Numbered from the stretch's first letter, positions 49,645-59,915 are shown. The stretch: 64,000 bases of DNA from Bacillus fonticola (GCF_012955605.1 NZ_CP052135.1:1519501-1583500); one strand, 5' to 3'. Notes: a model not told the origin generated them from the letters alone. Program-made: numbers and translations.

Positions 49645-50448
49645 TCACTTCCTTCTCATCTCCGCCAGTGCCAATTCCCTTGCTCCCTTAGCCCCTAAAA
49701 ACATCCCTTGCTCAACTTGTTGGAAAGACAAACCAGTCATCTCTTCAAACGATTTTATTCTCTCTACAAGGGGAGCTATGTAAGAGAAAGCGCCTCCAGA
49801 TAAATACACTCGTTTGGTCGGAATTTTCTCAGCTAATTGCTGTGACAAGAGGACGAATACCTCTGCCACAGATTGCACAGTACTGGCCAGCATATCGGAG
49901 GGGCGACTACTTTCAGATGCCTTGGCGAATTGGCTTGCCGTAAGATCTCCCATAACAGGAGAACTTTCTGTATAAATATCTTTCACAAGGAGATCAACTT
50001 GCAGTCGGTCTCCATCTTGAATTTTAGTGTAGAGATCCTTCTCGTCAAAGGAGTTACCATACAAAAACCGTGCCAAGCCAAGTATCATCCCCCCACCCAT
50101 CGCACTGCCGAGCACGCGTTCACCTTTTTCTTTCTCACGGAATACGAAAAAAGAAGAGCCAGTTCCACTATGAAGAAGTAATGCGGCTTCCTCACGATTC
50201 TGTGCACGGAACCCCGCTTCAATGGCGTCGAATTCAGAAAAGATACGTATTTGCGCAGGCGGCAACTTATCAAAAAGTGAATGAGCACCCCCTCCAGTGA
50301 GAGCAATGCGGGACTGCGGATAAGCACTATGTAACCATTGAAGAAGCGAGTGTGACTTCTCTGCAGGATAAGACTTTAAACGAAGCTGATTCCCCTCTTC
50401 ATAGGCAATCTTTACATTAGAAGCGCCACAATCCATCCCAATCCACAT
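49645..50448 (-). CDS. coaW: Type II pantothenate kinase
   Basis: 267 residues from the ATG after AAGGGGTGAATTTC; the longer in-frame extension lacks a site. MWIGMDCGASNVKIAYEE is the phosphate-1 motif of the actin-like kinase fold, and ALTGGGAHSL, EFDAIEAGF, LLHSGTGSSFFV and GGGMILGLARFLYG match the staphylococcal CoaW family. It phosphorylates pantothenate, the first step of CoA synthesis, and this type is usually feedback-insensitive. It lies between sbcC and selB with short gaps, so is probably cotranscribed. Confidence 0.85.
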   Translation of the reverse strand: MWIGMDCGASNVKIAYEEGNQLRLKSYPAEKSHSLLQWLHSAYPQSRIALTGGGAHSLFDKLPPAQIRIFSEFDAIEAGFRAQNREEAALLLHSGTGSSFFVFREKEKGERVLGSAMGGGMILGLARFLYGNSFDEKDLYTKIQDGDRLQVDLLVKDIYTESSPVMGDLTASQFAKASESSRPSDMLASTVQSVAEVFVLLSQQLAEKIPTKRVYLSGGAFSYIAPLVERIKSFEEMTGLSFQQVEQGMFLGAKGARELALAEMRRK

Positions 50449-50524
50449 GAAATTCACCCCTTCTTCCATATCTCGGACTTTTTCAGCTGAGTCGTATGCC
50501 GTTAAAAAGACGGTGCTAGTCCCA

Positions 50525-53500
50525 CTATCTTTGTTCAGCGAACTTTCTTTCAATCATTTGGTCTTTATGAACGAAATCTACTGTACTTCCTTGTGGGGTG
50601 CTTGTCACTTCAAGTGTTAAATCAACACGATTTTTCAGCTCTGGGACGTGTGAAATAACGCCAACAAGGCGACCGCTTGCTTGCAAATCAAACAAAGTTT
50701 CCAATGCCTGATCTAACGATTCTGGGTCTAATGTACCGAATCCTTCATCGATAAACATCGTTTCTAGCGAGACCCCACCTGCGTACGATTGTACAACGTC
50801 AGATAAGCCAAGTGCCAACGCTAACGAAGCCTTAAAGCTTTCCCCACCAGACAAGGTCTTTACGTGACGAGTTCGCCCTGTGTACTGGTCATCTACCAAC
50901 AGTTCTAATCCGCTTTGGGCAGTGCCTTTCGCTCTGTCGCTATTCCTAAGTAACCGGTATCTACCATTCGTCATAAGTAGTAAGCGTTCGTTAGAAGCGT
51001 GCAGCACACCTTCAAACATTGCTGCAAGTACGTATCGTTCAAAGCTAATTTTCTTCGCATTTTGTCCTCGTGCCATATCCGCTAAGTGACCAATTCTTCG
51101 ATACTGTTGCTCCCATTTTGTCACTTCTGCTTCAATGCGCTCAAGCTCTTTTGCGTGCTTTGCATTTTCTTGAAGAAGGAAGCGATACTGTGTCAGTTGT
51201 TTTTCGATTTGTTTCCATTCTGTTCTACACTTTTCGACCGATTCACTAGCTACAGCGACTTCTGGTGCGTCATCTTTTGAAATTTCGTCGTTCAGAGCTG
51301 CTACTCGTTGTTGCCAATGTGTCACATTTTCTTCATATTCTTTTATAACATGTTCTAGTTCAGGTATGCGATGCACGAGTTTTTTTGCTGCCAAGTACGC
51401 TTCGTCTGAAGAGAATCCGGCAGTGTTTCTTTTGTCCTTCCAAGCCAGATCTTCTGTAACAAACTCTTGCTCAGCTTCCTCAGCCCACTTTCGTTGTGCA
51501 TCTACTTGAGTAGCTATCTTTTCTAAAGAGGCCTTTTCTTTTTCAAAATGCTCAGTTGCTTGTTTATATGCTTCAAAAAGTGATTTTTCCTCGGCTAGGC
51601 ATGACTTATACTGCTTCTCCCATCCTGCTAACGTGTTCACACCGTCTGGAAGCTGCTGCTTAAGCTGCATATGAACTGCCTCAGTGACAGACAACTCTTT
51701 TTCACATGACTCTAACCTGATTCGTTCTGCTTCGATGCTCGCTTCATTCTTGTCGTACTCTTCTTGAACAAATTGTAAGTTGTTCAAATTGATTTGTAAG
51801 GTTTCGATGGTTTGTTCGTCATTAGCTAGTTTCTTTCTCGCGGATTTGACTATTTTTCGAAGCCGGCGTAATTCCGTTTGCAATTCCTCTTCCACTACGT
51901 CAATTTCCATATCCATTCGTGCCTTTTCAAAGTGAGCTAAGTCAGTCTGTAAAATAGTTACCTCTCGCTCAGCCTCTTTGATTTCTTGTAGTACGGCTGT
52001 ATGCTCTGCTTGAAGCAATTCTATTTCCTCTGACTGACTAGTTGTTTCTGCCGAGTGCACGGGGGCTGGGTGATGCAAGGAACCACAGACTGGACATGGC
52101 TTCCCGTCTTCCAATTGTATTCGTAGCTCGTACGCAGCTTCTTCTTGTTTTTCTTTAAGGAGCTGTTGCATTTTTCGACTACATTCTTTTTCGTGCTGTT
52201 GCAGTGATTGCAACTCTGTTGTAGCTATTTTTAACTTACGATCTGTTTCCTTTTGGCTTCTTTCAGCCTGGACCGCTTGTTCGTGAAGAGCTAAGCGTTC
52301 GCTTTGTTCGTGCAGGAATTCTTTGGAAGCAAATGTTTCTTCGCGTACGTGTTGCAATTGTTCTTGAAATACCCGTTTATTATCTATTTGTTGTTTAAGG
52401 TTAGAAATTTTTTCTGTGCTCAAGGCATATTGCTTGGCCACTTGCTCCTGCTCACTTTGCATACGTTGAAGGTTACTAGTGTGCTCTTGGTACTTTTCAA
52501 CAGTAGTTTTCAAGTCTTCTAGTCTGTGCCTCTTTTGACGAGACGCTTCACGCACATGTTCGTTGGCCTGTTCTTGTTGAAATATTTTTTGAGCGGTAGA
52601 GTAAGAGGCTTCTACCTTCTCTTTTTTAGTTTGCAGCAGTTCTTTTTCTTGCTTTCGCTTCTCTGCAGTGGATTTAGCCTTTTGCCAACTCTCTTCATAA
52701 GGCAAAAGCTGCTGAGATCGTCCCGCCATCTGGAGAAACTGCTTTCGTTCTGCTTGTTCTTCCTTTTTATTTTGAAGTAATAGAAGGCGGTCGGATGCTT
52801 CTTGATATGCTTTCTTTTGCGTCTCGTGGTGCTTGGCACGCTGCAAAAGTTCTAATGATTGTTCAAGAGCTTTTCCTGCAGCGATTCCTGCTTCTTCTTT
52901 ATCTGCAACTAACTGCTTTGTTTCTTCTAACCAACCTTCGTAAATTGATGTCCAGTTTTCCTGTTGGCCTTCCGCAAACCACTTAGCAAAACGATCTCCT
53001 TCGTTATACTGAAAGTGACCGAGAGCCCTTGTTTTTTTCTCTTCTGCGTTGCGTAGTTCTTCTTTTACTTGAGAAGACTGGCGAAATAACTCTTCTGAGA
53101 AATTTTTATATAGTTCTGTAGAAAACAATTTCTCTAGTATCGCTTCTTTTTCACGACTATCTGAAACGAGTAGCTTTTTAAATTCACCTTGTGGTAAGCA
53201 AAGAAGCTGCCTGAATTGATGTAACTGTAAACCGACCAGTTCACGAATTAATTCATCTACGTCTTTTACCATACTTCCAAGCAATGTTTCACGTCCCTCA
53301 ACCAGTTCATAAAGGGTTGCCTTTGCCGGTTTTGTCGTGAAGCCATCACCTGTTTTCTTCGGAAGCTCTTGTTGGGGGGAACGAACAACTTTATATATTC
53401 GTTGACGCAATTGAAACGTAAAGGTCACTTCGGTAGGAAGTTCAATAGGTGCGTAATGGCTTCGTAATTCCATTCCAGAACGGTCGTCACTCGTTGCTTT

Positions 53501-53662
53501 TCCATAAAGCGCGAAACACATGGCATCAAAAATGGACGTTTTTCCTGCACCCGTTTTCCCGCTAATGACAAAAAATAAGCGATCCTTCAATTCTAAAAAG
53601 TCAACCGTTTGCTTGTTGCGATATGGGCCGAATGCTTGCATCGTTAATAAAAGGGGTCTCAT
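50525..53662 (-). CDS. sbcC: Exonuclease SbcC (Rad50-like)
   Basis: 1045 residues. ABC-type ATPase head: Walker A GKTGAGKTSIFDAM near the N-terminus and signature LSGGESFKASLALALG with Walker B near the C-terminus. Two long coiled coils join at a zinc hook, CPVCG, around residue 521. It works with SbcD to process hairpins and blocked DNA ends. ATG overlaps the sbcD stop by four bases. Confidence 0.96.
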   Translation of the reverse strand: MRPLLLTMQAFGPYRNKQTVDFLELKDRLFFVISGKTGAGKTSIFDAMCFALYGKATSDDRSGMELRSHYAPIELPTEVTFTFQLRQRIYKVVRSPQQELPKKTGDGFTTKPAKATLYELVEGRETLLGSMVKDVDELIRELVGLQLHQFRQLLCLPQGEFKKLLVSDSREKEAILEKLFSTELYKNFSEELFRQSSQVKEELRNAEEKKTRALGHFQYNEGDRFAKWFAEGQQENWTSIYEGWLEETKQLVADKEEAGIAAGKALEQSLELLQRAKHHETQKKAYQEASDRLLLLQNKKEEQAERKQFLQMAGRSQQLLPYEESWQKAKSTAEKRKQEKELLQTKKEKVEASYSTAQKIFQQEQANEHVREASRQKRHRLEDLKTTVEKYQEHTSNLQRMQSEQEQVAKQYALSTEKISNLKQQIDNKRVFQEQLQHVREETFASKEFLHEQSERLALHEQAVQAERSQKETDRKLKIATTELQSLQQHEKECSRKMQQLLKEKQEEAAYELRIQLEDGKPCPVCGSLHHPAPVHSAETTSQSEEIELLQAEHTAVLQEIKEAEREVTILQTDLAHFEKARMDMEIDVVEEELQTELRRLRKIVKSARKKLANDEQTIETLQINLNNLQFVQEEYDKNEASIEAERIRLESCEKELSVTEAVHMQLKQQLPDGVNTLAGWEKQYKSCLAEEKSLFEAYKQATEHFEKEKASLEKIATQVDAQRKWAEEAEQEFVTEDLAWKDKRNTAGFSSDEAYLAAKKLVHRIPELEHVIKEYEENVTHWQQRVAALNDEISKDDAPEVAVASESVEKCRTEWKQIEKQLTQYRFLLQENAKHAKELERIEAEVTKWEQQYRRIGHLADMARGQNAKKISFERYVLAAMFEGVLHASNERLLLMTNGRYRLLRNSDRAKGTAQSGLELLVDDQYTGRTRHVKTLSGGESFKASLALALGLSDVVQSYAGGVSLETMFIDEGFGTLDPESLDQALETLFDLQASGRLVGVISHVPELKNRVDLTLEVTSTPQGSTVDFVHKDQMIERKFAEQR

Positions 53663-54795
53663 TCGAGCTCACCTCCTGCTAAAATACGCTCAAACGTTTG
53701 TTTCACCAGTGACTCATCCTCTTTCTCATACTCGTCCTGAGACACCTCTTCGTAAAATTGCTGAAACAAGTCTACTGGTGACTTTGTTGCTTGATCGTAT
53801 GCTGATAGGTGTACACTTCCTCCAGTTTGTTGAAGTGAAACCCGTTCCATTTGCAGTACATTTGGGTAGACGACCCGAATTTTTTGCATAGGATCAAGCA
53901 AAGCTCCTTTATCTGTCAGTTCAATCTTTAGAAAATCATCTGTAGGTTCGCTTTGGCCTGCTTGTAAAAGCTCGTCTAAACTCCCACGCAAAATACGTAC
54001 ATCCCGCTCCGGATGCAAAGGGCGAAATGAACGTTGCACATGTCCATCCTCTTCAATATCGATTAGCCACACACCTTTTGGCTGCTGTGCTTCTTGAAAA
54101 GAATATTTTAATAGACTACCAGAATAACCAATTCGCTCCGCACTAATCGCATACGGATGGTGTAGGTGTCCAAGCGCAGTATATGTAAATGGGGCAAATA
54201 AATCACTTCCTACATATTCAGCGCCGCCTAGAGCAAGCATTCGTTCTGATTCAGATGGTGTACCACCACGTATGAAGGCGTGTCCAACAAAGACGTGATG
54301 CTTGGCCTCATTCCAATAGTTCTTACGTATTTCCTCTATAATTTGTTCCATAGCTCCATGATGATCTAAAGGCTCTTCAGTTGAAAAAGCTTGGCGGACG
54401 ACAGAAGGTTCCATGTAGGGGACGAGGTGAAAGGCCGTATTGTTTAGTATGACTGGCTGTGAAGGGAGTCCCGTTCCATTTAGATAAAGATGTTGGCTCC
54501 GGTACCAAGCTTCACCAAAAGATACTCGTTCGCGGCTATCATGGTTTCCTGTTATAGCCAGTAAGGGAATACCGCGCTCTAAATTAATCGCTTGGAACGT
54601 TTCATGAAGAAGATCGACAGCTTCCAGCGGCGGAATGGCTCGGTCGTACAAATCACCGGCAACGACGACAGCATCTGGTTGTTCGCAATCTATAATGTGT
54701 AGTAGCTGCTGCAATGCCATTTTTTGTTCCGCGATCATTGGGTAACCGTGTACGACCTTGCCAAGATGCCAGTCGGCTGTATGTAAAAATTTCAT
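53659..54795 (-). CDS. sbcD: Exonuclease SbcD (Mre11-like nuclease)
   Basis: 378 residues. Metallophosphoesterase motifs TADWHLGK, VVAGDLYDRAIP, ITGNHDSRERVSF and VGHAFIRGG, TALGHLHHP. ATG after GGAGTGAGTGATAA. First gene of the sbcDC-coaW-selB run. Confidence 0.96.
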   Translation of the reverse strand: MKFLHTADWHLGKVVHGYPMIAEQKMALQQLLHIIDCEQPDAVVVAGDLYDRAIPPLEAVDLLHETFQAINLERGIPLLAITGNHDSRERVSFGEAWYRSQHLYLNGTGLPSQPVILNNTAFHLVPYMEPSVVRQAFSTEEPLDHHGAMEQIIEEIRKNYWNEAKHHVFVGHAFIRGGTPSESERMLALGGAEYVGSDLFAPFTYTALGHLHHPYAISAERIGYSGSLLKYSFQEAQQPKGVWLIDIEEDGHVQRSFRPLHPERDVRILRGSLDELLQAGQSEPTDDFLKIELTDKGALLDPMQKIRVVYPNVLQMERVSLQQTGGSVHLSAYDQATKSPVDLFQQFYEEVSQDEYEKEDESLVKQTFERILAGGELE

Positions 54796-54868
54796 TTATC
54801 ACTCACTCCTCGAACATTTGTTCTATTTTCAGTATATCCTATTTTATTTCATAAGTCTAGCTTCTCTA

Positions 54869-54919
54869 TAAAAAAATCCGAACCACGCTAGCATCCTTAT
54901 TGTAGCATGGTTCGGATTT
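54869..54919 (-). terminator. Terminator of the YvrJ operon
   Basis: AAATCCGAACCA pairs with TGGTTCGGATTT, with a further inner helix GCTA / TAGC, and a T run on the minus strand. Confidence 0.85.
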
Positions 54920-54937
54920 AGATTTGTGTTTGTTAAA

Positions 54938-55069
54938 CTACAATTGCCCTTTCATTTCCCTGATCGAGGCAATCACGACGTCTAGCTTTTTTTCCATACG
55001 ATTAAGTAAATAAAAGCTAACAACGATGGGAAAGCCTACCTCTCCTACAAAAGGAACAAACGTTTCCAC
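54938..55069 (-). CDS. YvrJ family protein
   Basis: 43 residues from a GTG after GAAAGGAGAG. One membrane segment (EVGFPIVVSFYLLNRME) followed by KKLDVVIASIREMKGQL, the YvrJ family pattern. Function unknown. Third gene of a cluster with DUF2922 and DUF1659 genes, a common trio in Bacillus. Confidence 0.85.
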   Translation of the reverse strand: METFVPFVGEVGFPIVVSFYLLNRMEKKLDVVIASIREMKGQL

Positions 55070-55167
55070 AAGCACTCTCCTTTCTGTTACACTGATTTTT
55101 TTGCTAGAAAAAGAGCCAGTGAGTGAACCACCCACCAGCCCTTTCTCCATTAGCCAACTGCTTGCTT

Positions 55168-55389
55168 TTACGACTGTAGTTCGTAATCTGTTACATTCCG
55201 TTCGATAAGACGCGCACCCCTCGCTTTAACGAAATAGCCTGCTGTGGAAAGGAATACATTTGCTTGAATGAGCTGATCCATAGATGCTTGGACAACAGCC
55301 ATATCAACCGGTTCTTTCGGATCAGCAATACTCACACGAGAAACCTTTCCTAAATTTGTATCAAACTGCAATTCTAACGTTTTTGCCAA
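55168..55389 (-). CDS. DUF2922 family protein
   Basis: 73 residues from a TTG after AGGAGGTGGAACTT. AKTLELQFDTNLGKVSRVSI, DPKEP and the NVTDYELQ end fit DUF2922. Function unknown; soluble. Confidence 0.85.
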   Translation of the reverse strand: MAKTLELQFDTNLGKVSRVSIADPKEPVDMAVVQASMDQLIQANVFLSTAGYFVKARGARLIERNVTDYELQS

Positions 55390-55424
55390 AAGTTCCACCT
55401 CCTCTCTCTTTCATTTTCGTTACG

Positions 55425-55646
55425 TTACGCGGATACGATGTCTGATGTGTCTGTGCGTTCCACGTCCATGAGTGGATACACAGATAATGCAGCCAACGCT
55501 TGAGCAACCGTGTACAGTTCTTCTGGTGTTGCTGTCGGACGAATGGTCGTGAACGATTTTGTCTTGTACTGTGGTTCGCCGTTTTCGTCTACGCCTTCTT
55601 CAAAGATCAGGGTTAGACGACTCGTCGCTAACACTTCTTCTACCAT
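55425..55646 (-). CDS. DUF1659 family protein
   Basis: 73 residues from the ATG after AAAGGAGGCGATAAC. The SRLTLIFEEGVDENGEP, TKSFTTIRPTATPEELY pattern fits DUF1659. First of the trio with DUF2922 and YvrJ. Confidence 0.85.
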   Translation of the reverse strand: MVEEVLATSRLTLIFEEGVDENGEPQYKTKSFTTIRPTATPEELYTVAQALAALSVYPLMDVERTDTSDIVSA

Positions 55647-55684
55647 GTTATCGCCTCCTTTCATCCTCTATATAGAAAGTAAGA

Positions 55685-55720
55685 TGAAAAAAAGACACCC
55701 GAAATTTTTCAGGTGTCTTC
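55685..55720 (-). terminator. Terminator upstream of the DUF1659 gene
   Basis: AAGACACC pairs with GGTGTCTT, followed by seven T on the minus strand. It ends a transcript coming from 55.7-55.9 kb, where only a 36-codon frame is visible. Confidence 0.8.
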
Positions 55721-55819
55721 CGGTATGCGTAACAACAGCTGCGCGCGTTCATAAATACTGAACAAATCGTTCGCTTGGGCGGCAAGTGATTCTATTGTAT
55801 AGTTCGCAGGAGGATGCAG
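55709..55819 (-). CDS. Possible short reading frame or remnant before a terminator
   Basis: The frame reads HPPANYTIESLAAQANDLFS then IYERAQLLLRIPEDT and stops inside the terminator stem. It is protein-like, but no ATG, GTG or well-placed TTG start exists in frame (only CTG), so it may be the end of a degraded gene. Confidence 0.25.
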   Translation of the reverse strand: MHPPANYTIESLAAQANDLFSIYERAQLLLRIPEDT

Positions 55820-55968
55820 ACCTCACACTAAAGAACACGCAGTTGCTACTCTTTATACAACTATTTCTTCGACTAAATTGCCCCAATCCAACAGCTCTAC
55901 ATTAGTGTATGAAAATAAAAGGGGAAGGTTGTCCGTCACCCGTCTATACGCTTGGAAAAAATTTCTTT

Positions 55969-56694
55969 CTAAGGCTTAATGATCCCATGTTGTCTTCTAG
56001 CAAAATCAACAAAGCGAAATTTATCGAGTCTATGACGAGATTCTGTGTATTGAAACAGCGTCGCATCCTCTAAATGAACAAAATTTTGCACAACAACTAC
56101 ATGGGTAAATCCCTTTAAGTCGAGCAGTTCCCGATCTTCATCTGTCGCCTCTTCCACGATGATGATTTTTTTTGCGAAGCTGATTGTCAAGTCCAATTCC
56201 TTTTCAAGGTACTGATAGATTGACGACTCGCAAATTTCTTTCGTTAACTTTGGCACGAGGCTTGAACGGAAGTAATCTTTATCCAAAATGATACACTCAC
56301 CTTGAATTTGCCTGGTACGGCATACTTTCCATACGTCTTCACCTTTAGGTAGTTTGAGTTCTTTTTGAATAGAAGGGGTAGGGGCTCCTAAACTTAGCTC
56401 AACCACTTTTGTACGAACATCTTCTCCGAGAGATTGTTGCAGCTCTTGAAAGCTGACTAAACCCGATACCGGAAAATTAAAACGCTCAACATCGAGTACG
56501 ACAGATCCCTTTCCCTTCACTTTTTGAATTTTCCCCGTTTGAGCAAGCTCTTGCAACGCTTTGCGGATCGTTTCTCGTGAAGTCGAAAATTGTTCGGCTA
56601 AATCGTTTTCACTAGGCAAAATATCCCCTGACTTGTATCGACCTGAAGCGATGTGCTCAGATAAGGTCTGTGACACAAATTGGTACTTTTTCAA
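55969..56694 (-). CDS. treR: GntR-family trehalose operon repressor
   Basis: 241 residues from a TTG after GGGAGGGG. An N-terminal GntR winged helix (LPSENDLAEQFSTSRETIRKA region) and a C-terminal UTRA ligand domain. Last gene of treP-treA-treR. It should release its operators when trehalose 6-phosphate is bound, as in B. subtilis. Two matching palindromes lie upstream of treP. Confidence 0.93.
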   Translation of the reverse strand: MKKYQFVSQTLSEHIASGRYKSGDILPSENDLAEQFSTSRETIRKALQELAQTGKIQKVKGKGSVVLDVERFNFPVSGLVSFQELQQSLGEDVRTKVVELSLGAPTPSIQKELKLPKGEDVWKVCRTRQIQGECIILDKDYFRSSLVPKLTKEICESSIYQYLEKELDLTISFAKKIIIVEEATDEDRELLDLKGFTHVVVVQNFVHLEDATLFQYTESRHRLDKFRFVDFARRQHGIIKP

Positions 56695-56717
56695 GACCTC
56701 TCCCCTCCCTAACAAAA

Positions 56718-58421
56718 CTACGAACTAAAAACCGGCTTCTGTAACCGATAGACGACAGATTCATACGGCCGAATAGACAACTGTCCACTAAAGGAAGTTG
56801 TATCATGATAATTGGAAAGAATCAACTCGGAATGCTCCCACGATTGAAACAACTCTTTCGTATCAAACGTTGTTTCCTCTGAGTAAAAGTTGTTGACTAC
56901 AACAAAGGTCTCATCGCCATCTGTACGCGTGTATACATAAAGCTGCGTGTTATCCTGTAAGTGCCAGCGGAAGGTTCCAGTTGTAATCGTTTCATACTTT
57001 TTTCGTAGTTGAATGAGCTTTCTGTAATGATGATAAATGGAATCTGGATCTTTTCGGGACGCTTCTACGTTAATTATATCGGCATTTTTAGCCACTGGAA
57101 TCCAGGGTATTCCCGTCGTAAATCCACCGTTTTGTTCACTAGACCATTGCATCGGAGTACGAGAATTATCACGAGATTTGTGTTGTAGGATATGAAGAAT
57201 CTCCTCTTCACTAACCCCTTTCTCCCTAAACTTCTCATACATATTAAGTGACTCTACATCACGGTACTGATCAATAGAGGTAAAGGAAGGATTCGTCATT
57301 CCGATCTCTTCCCCTTGGTAAATATAAGGAGTCCCTTGTAGCAAGTGAATGGCTGTTGCAAGCATTTTCGCACTTTCTTGATGGTATTTTCCATCGTTTC
57401 CGAAGCGCGACACGATGCGTGGCTGATCATGATTACACCAAAATGTTGCGTTCCAACCGCCACCCTCTTGCATGCCTATTTGCCACTCTGACAGAATTTG
57501 CTTTAGTTTGGCAAAGTCGAACGGTGCAACTGCCCACTTTTCACCGTTCGGATAATCTACTTTTAAATGATGGAAGTTAAACGTCATGGCAAGCTCATGG
57601 CTATCAGGGTGTGTGTATCGAACGCACTCCTTTAAAGTAGTCGAGCTCATTTCTCCAACGGTTAGTGCATCGTAGCGACTAAATACTTCATCGTTCATTT
57701 CTCGTAAATAGTCATGCACCCTGGGCCCGTCTGTATAAAACTTTCTCCCATCACCCGGTGCAGCACTGCCGTCATCATCCGGGAAACGCTGATCCTTGGA
57801 GATTAAGTTGATAACATCCAACCGAAAACCGTCAATTCCTTTAGCAAACCAAAAGTGCATCATTTCGTAAATTGCTTGCCTGACCTTTTCATTTTCCCAG
57901 TTCAAATCGGCCTGCGTCACGTCAAATAGATGTAAATAATATTCTTTTGTCTCTTCATCCCATTGCCACGCAGATCCACCGAATTTGGAAATCCAATTCG
58001 TTGGTTCCTCGCCATTCTCCTTTGCTTCTTTCCAAATGTAAAAGTCTCGATACGGACTCTCTTTGTTCACAGACGCCTGCTGAAACCACTCGTGTTCAGC
58101 GGACGTATGATTCACGACTAAATCCATAATAATTTTAATCCCACGGCTATGTGCAGCTGCCAGCAATTGTTCAAAGTCAGCCATCGTTCCGTACGGCTCG
58201 TGGATCGCTTTGTAATCTGAAATATCATAGCCGTTATCGTTTTGAGGAGAGGTATAGATCGGTGTAAGCCATATAACGTCTACACCAAGCTCCTCTAAAT
58301 ACGGAAGCTTTTCGATAATTCCATTTAAATCTCCAACACCGTTTCCGGTCGTGTCGTAAAAAGATTTCGGATAAATTTGATATACTACGGCTTTTTTCCA
58401 CCACGGAAGTGTAGTTGGCAT
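56718..58421 (-). CDS. treA: Alpha,alpha-phosphotrehalase
   Basis: 567 residues of glycoside hydrolase family 13. It splits trehalose 6-phosphate to glucose and glucose 6-phosphate. Conserved regions: DLVVNHTSAEHEWF, DGFRLDVINLISKD (nucleophile Asp), VGEMSS (acid Glu) and FWCNHDQPRIVSRF. ATG after GGAAATC. Normal family length. Confidence 0.95.
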   Translation of the reverse strand: MPTTLPWWKKAVVYQIYPKSFYDTTGNGVGDLNGIIEKLPYLEELGVDVIWLTPIYTSPQNDNGYDISDYKAIHEPYGTMADFEQLLAAAHSRGIKIIMDLVVNHTSAEHEWFQQASVNKESPYRDFYIWKEAKENGEEPTNWISKFGGSAWQWDEETKEYYLHLFDVTQADLNWENEKVRQAIYEMMHFWFAKGIDGFRLDVINLISKDQRFPDDDGSAAPGDGRKFYTDGPRVHDYLREMNDEVFSRYDALTVGEMSSTTLKECVRYTHPDSHELAMTFNFHHLKVDYPNGEKWAVAPFDFAKLKQILSEWQIGMQEGGGWNATFWCNHDQPRIVSRFGNDGKYHQESAKMLATAIHLLQGTPYIYQGEEIGMTNPSFTSIDQYRDVESLNMYEKFREKGVSEEEILHILQHKSRDNSRTPMQWSSEQNGGFTTGIPWIPVAKNADIINVEASRKDPDSIYHHYRKLIQLRKKYETITTGTFRWHLQDNTQLYVYTRTDGDETFVVVNNFYSEETTFDTKELFQSWEHSELILSNYHDTTSFSGQLSIRPYESVVYRLQKPVFSS

Positions 58422-58453
58422 ACGATTTCCTCCAGTCTAGATGTGAAAATACG

Positions 58454-58479
58454 AAAAGGAGCGCACACTGATACGCTCC
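58454..58479 (-). terminator. Terminator-like hairpin inside the tre operon
   Basis: GGAGCG / CGCTCC around 10 bases, followed by TTTT on the minus strand, in the 75-bp gap between treP and treA. Possibly a partial terminator or mRNA-stability element that sets the treP to treA ratio. Confidence 0.5.
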
Positions 58480-58496
58480 CCGTTATATTGTCAAAC

Positions 58497-59915
58497 TTAT
58501 GCTTTGTTACGTTTTGCTAGTGTGATAATGGCTGATAAGACAAACGGCACGACGATAGCAATGACCATACCGATTGCAAATACACCCCAAAATTCTCGTT
58601 GAATGGAGATGATAGCGGGTAATCCCCCAACTCCAATTTTTCCGAGTACACCATAAGTTCCAAGAAGAATACCGCCAATGGCCGAACCGACAAGTGCACT
58701 GATGAACGCATACCGGTAGCGTAAGTTCACCCCGAACATCGCCGGTTCTGTAATGCCTAGATAAGCGGAAATGGCCGATGTAATCGACAATCCACGTAGC
58801 TTCTCATTATTTTTAGTAAAGAGACCTACCGCGAGCGCTGCGGAACCTTGGGCAATGTTGGATAAAGCAAGCATTGGCCATAAATAAGTACCACCCAACG
58901 GACCGCTACTTAGCTGCAAGTCAACAGCGAGGAACGTATGGTGCATCCCTGTAATCACGAGGACAGCGTACAATCCACCATACAGTAAACCACCGAGCCA
59001 TGCTGCGTTATCAAAGATAGCGAGCACTCCGTCTGTCAACCATCCACCAATAATAAACGTAACAGGTCCAATTAGAATAAACGAAAGAAAACCAGTTACT
59101 AACAGCGCGACAGGTGCGACGACAAGCATTTTAATGGAGTCATGAACCCGTCTGTTTAAAAAGATTTCGATTTTGGCTAACACATAGGAGGCAACGAGAA
59201 TCGGCAAAACTTGTGCTTGATAACCGACTTGCTGCACTTGGAGACCAAAAACATTCCAATAGGTGATGTCTCCGCTAGCTTGAGCACTTCCATACGCCCA
59301 TGCATTCAGTAGTGATGGGTGGACAAGCATAGCTCCTAATACAATCCCGAGAAGTGGGCTGCCACCAAACCGCTTCATCGCAGACCACCCAATGAGCACC
59401 GGTAAAAACGTAAAGGCTGTATTGGCAATTAAGTTAATCATCTCGGCAATATCTGCCCATTGTTCATACACTTGCACGAGCGATTGGCCTTCAAAGAAAA
59501 TATCTGGAGCTGTTAAAATATTGTTAATTCCCATTAATAAACCGGCTGTTACGATCGCGGGTAAAATGGGAATGAAAATGTCTGCTAACGTCTTTACAGC
59601 TCGTTGAAGCGGATTCATTTTATCTCCAGCTTCTTCTTTCACATCGTCTTTTGAAGATTCCTCAATTCCTGCAAGGGCTACCATTTCTTTGTATACGTCA
59701 TTCACAGTCCCTTGTCCAATCACGACTTGAAATTGACCGCTCGTTGAAAAGGATCCTTTCACGACATCAATGGTCTCTAAAGTAGTCTGGTCTACTTTCG
59801 ATTCATCCTTTAACGCAAAACGAAGCCGCGTCACACAGTGGGTCGCTTTAGCAATATTCTCTTTCCCACCGATCGCTTCGATTATTTGCTCAGCAGGTGC
59901 TGTATATTTCCCCAT
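58497..59915 (-). CDS. treP: PTS trehalose-specific EIIBC
   Basis: 472 residues from the ATG after AGGAGGGAATAGTACG. The EIIB domain at the N-terminus has its phospho-Cys in ATHCVTRLRFAL; the EIIC domain with about ten membrane segments follows. It takes up and phosphorylates trehalose; no EIIA is attached, so the general EIIA-Glc must serve. First gene of the tre operon. Confidence 0.95.
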   Translation of the reverse strand: MGKYTAPAEQIIEAIGGKENIAKATHCVTRLRFALKDESKVDQTTLETIDVVKGSFSTSGQFQVVIGQGTVNDVYKEMVALAGIEESSKDDVKEEAGDKMNPLQRAVKTLADIFIPILPAIVTAGLLMGINNILTAPDIFFEGQSLVQVYEQWADIAEMINLIANTAFTFLPVLIGWSAMKRFGGSPLLGIVLGAMLVHPSLLNAWAYGSAQASGDITYWNVFGLQVQQVGYQAQVLPILVASYVLAKIEIFLNRRVHDSIKMLVVAPVALLVTGFLSFILIGPVTFIIGGWLTDGVLAIFDNAAWLGGLLYGGLYAVLVITGMHHTFLAVDLQLSSGPLGGTYLWPMLALSNIAQGSAALAVGLFTKNNEKLRGLSITSAISAYLGITEPAMFGVNLRYRYAFISALVGSAIGGILLGTYGVLGKIGVGGLPAIISIQREFWGVFAIGMVIAIVVPFVLSAIITLAKRNKA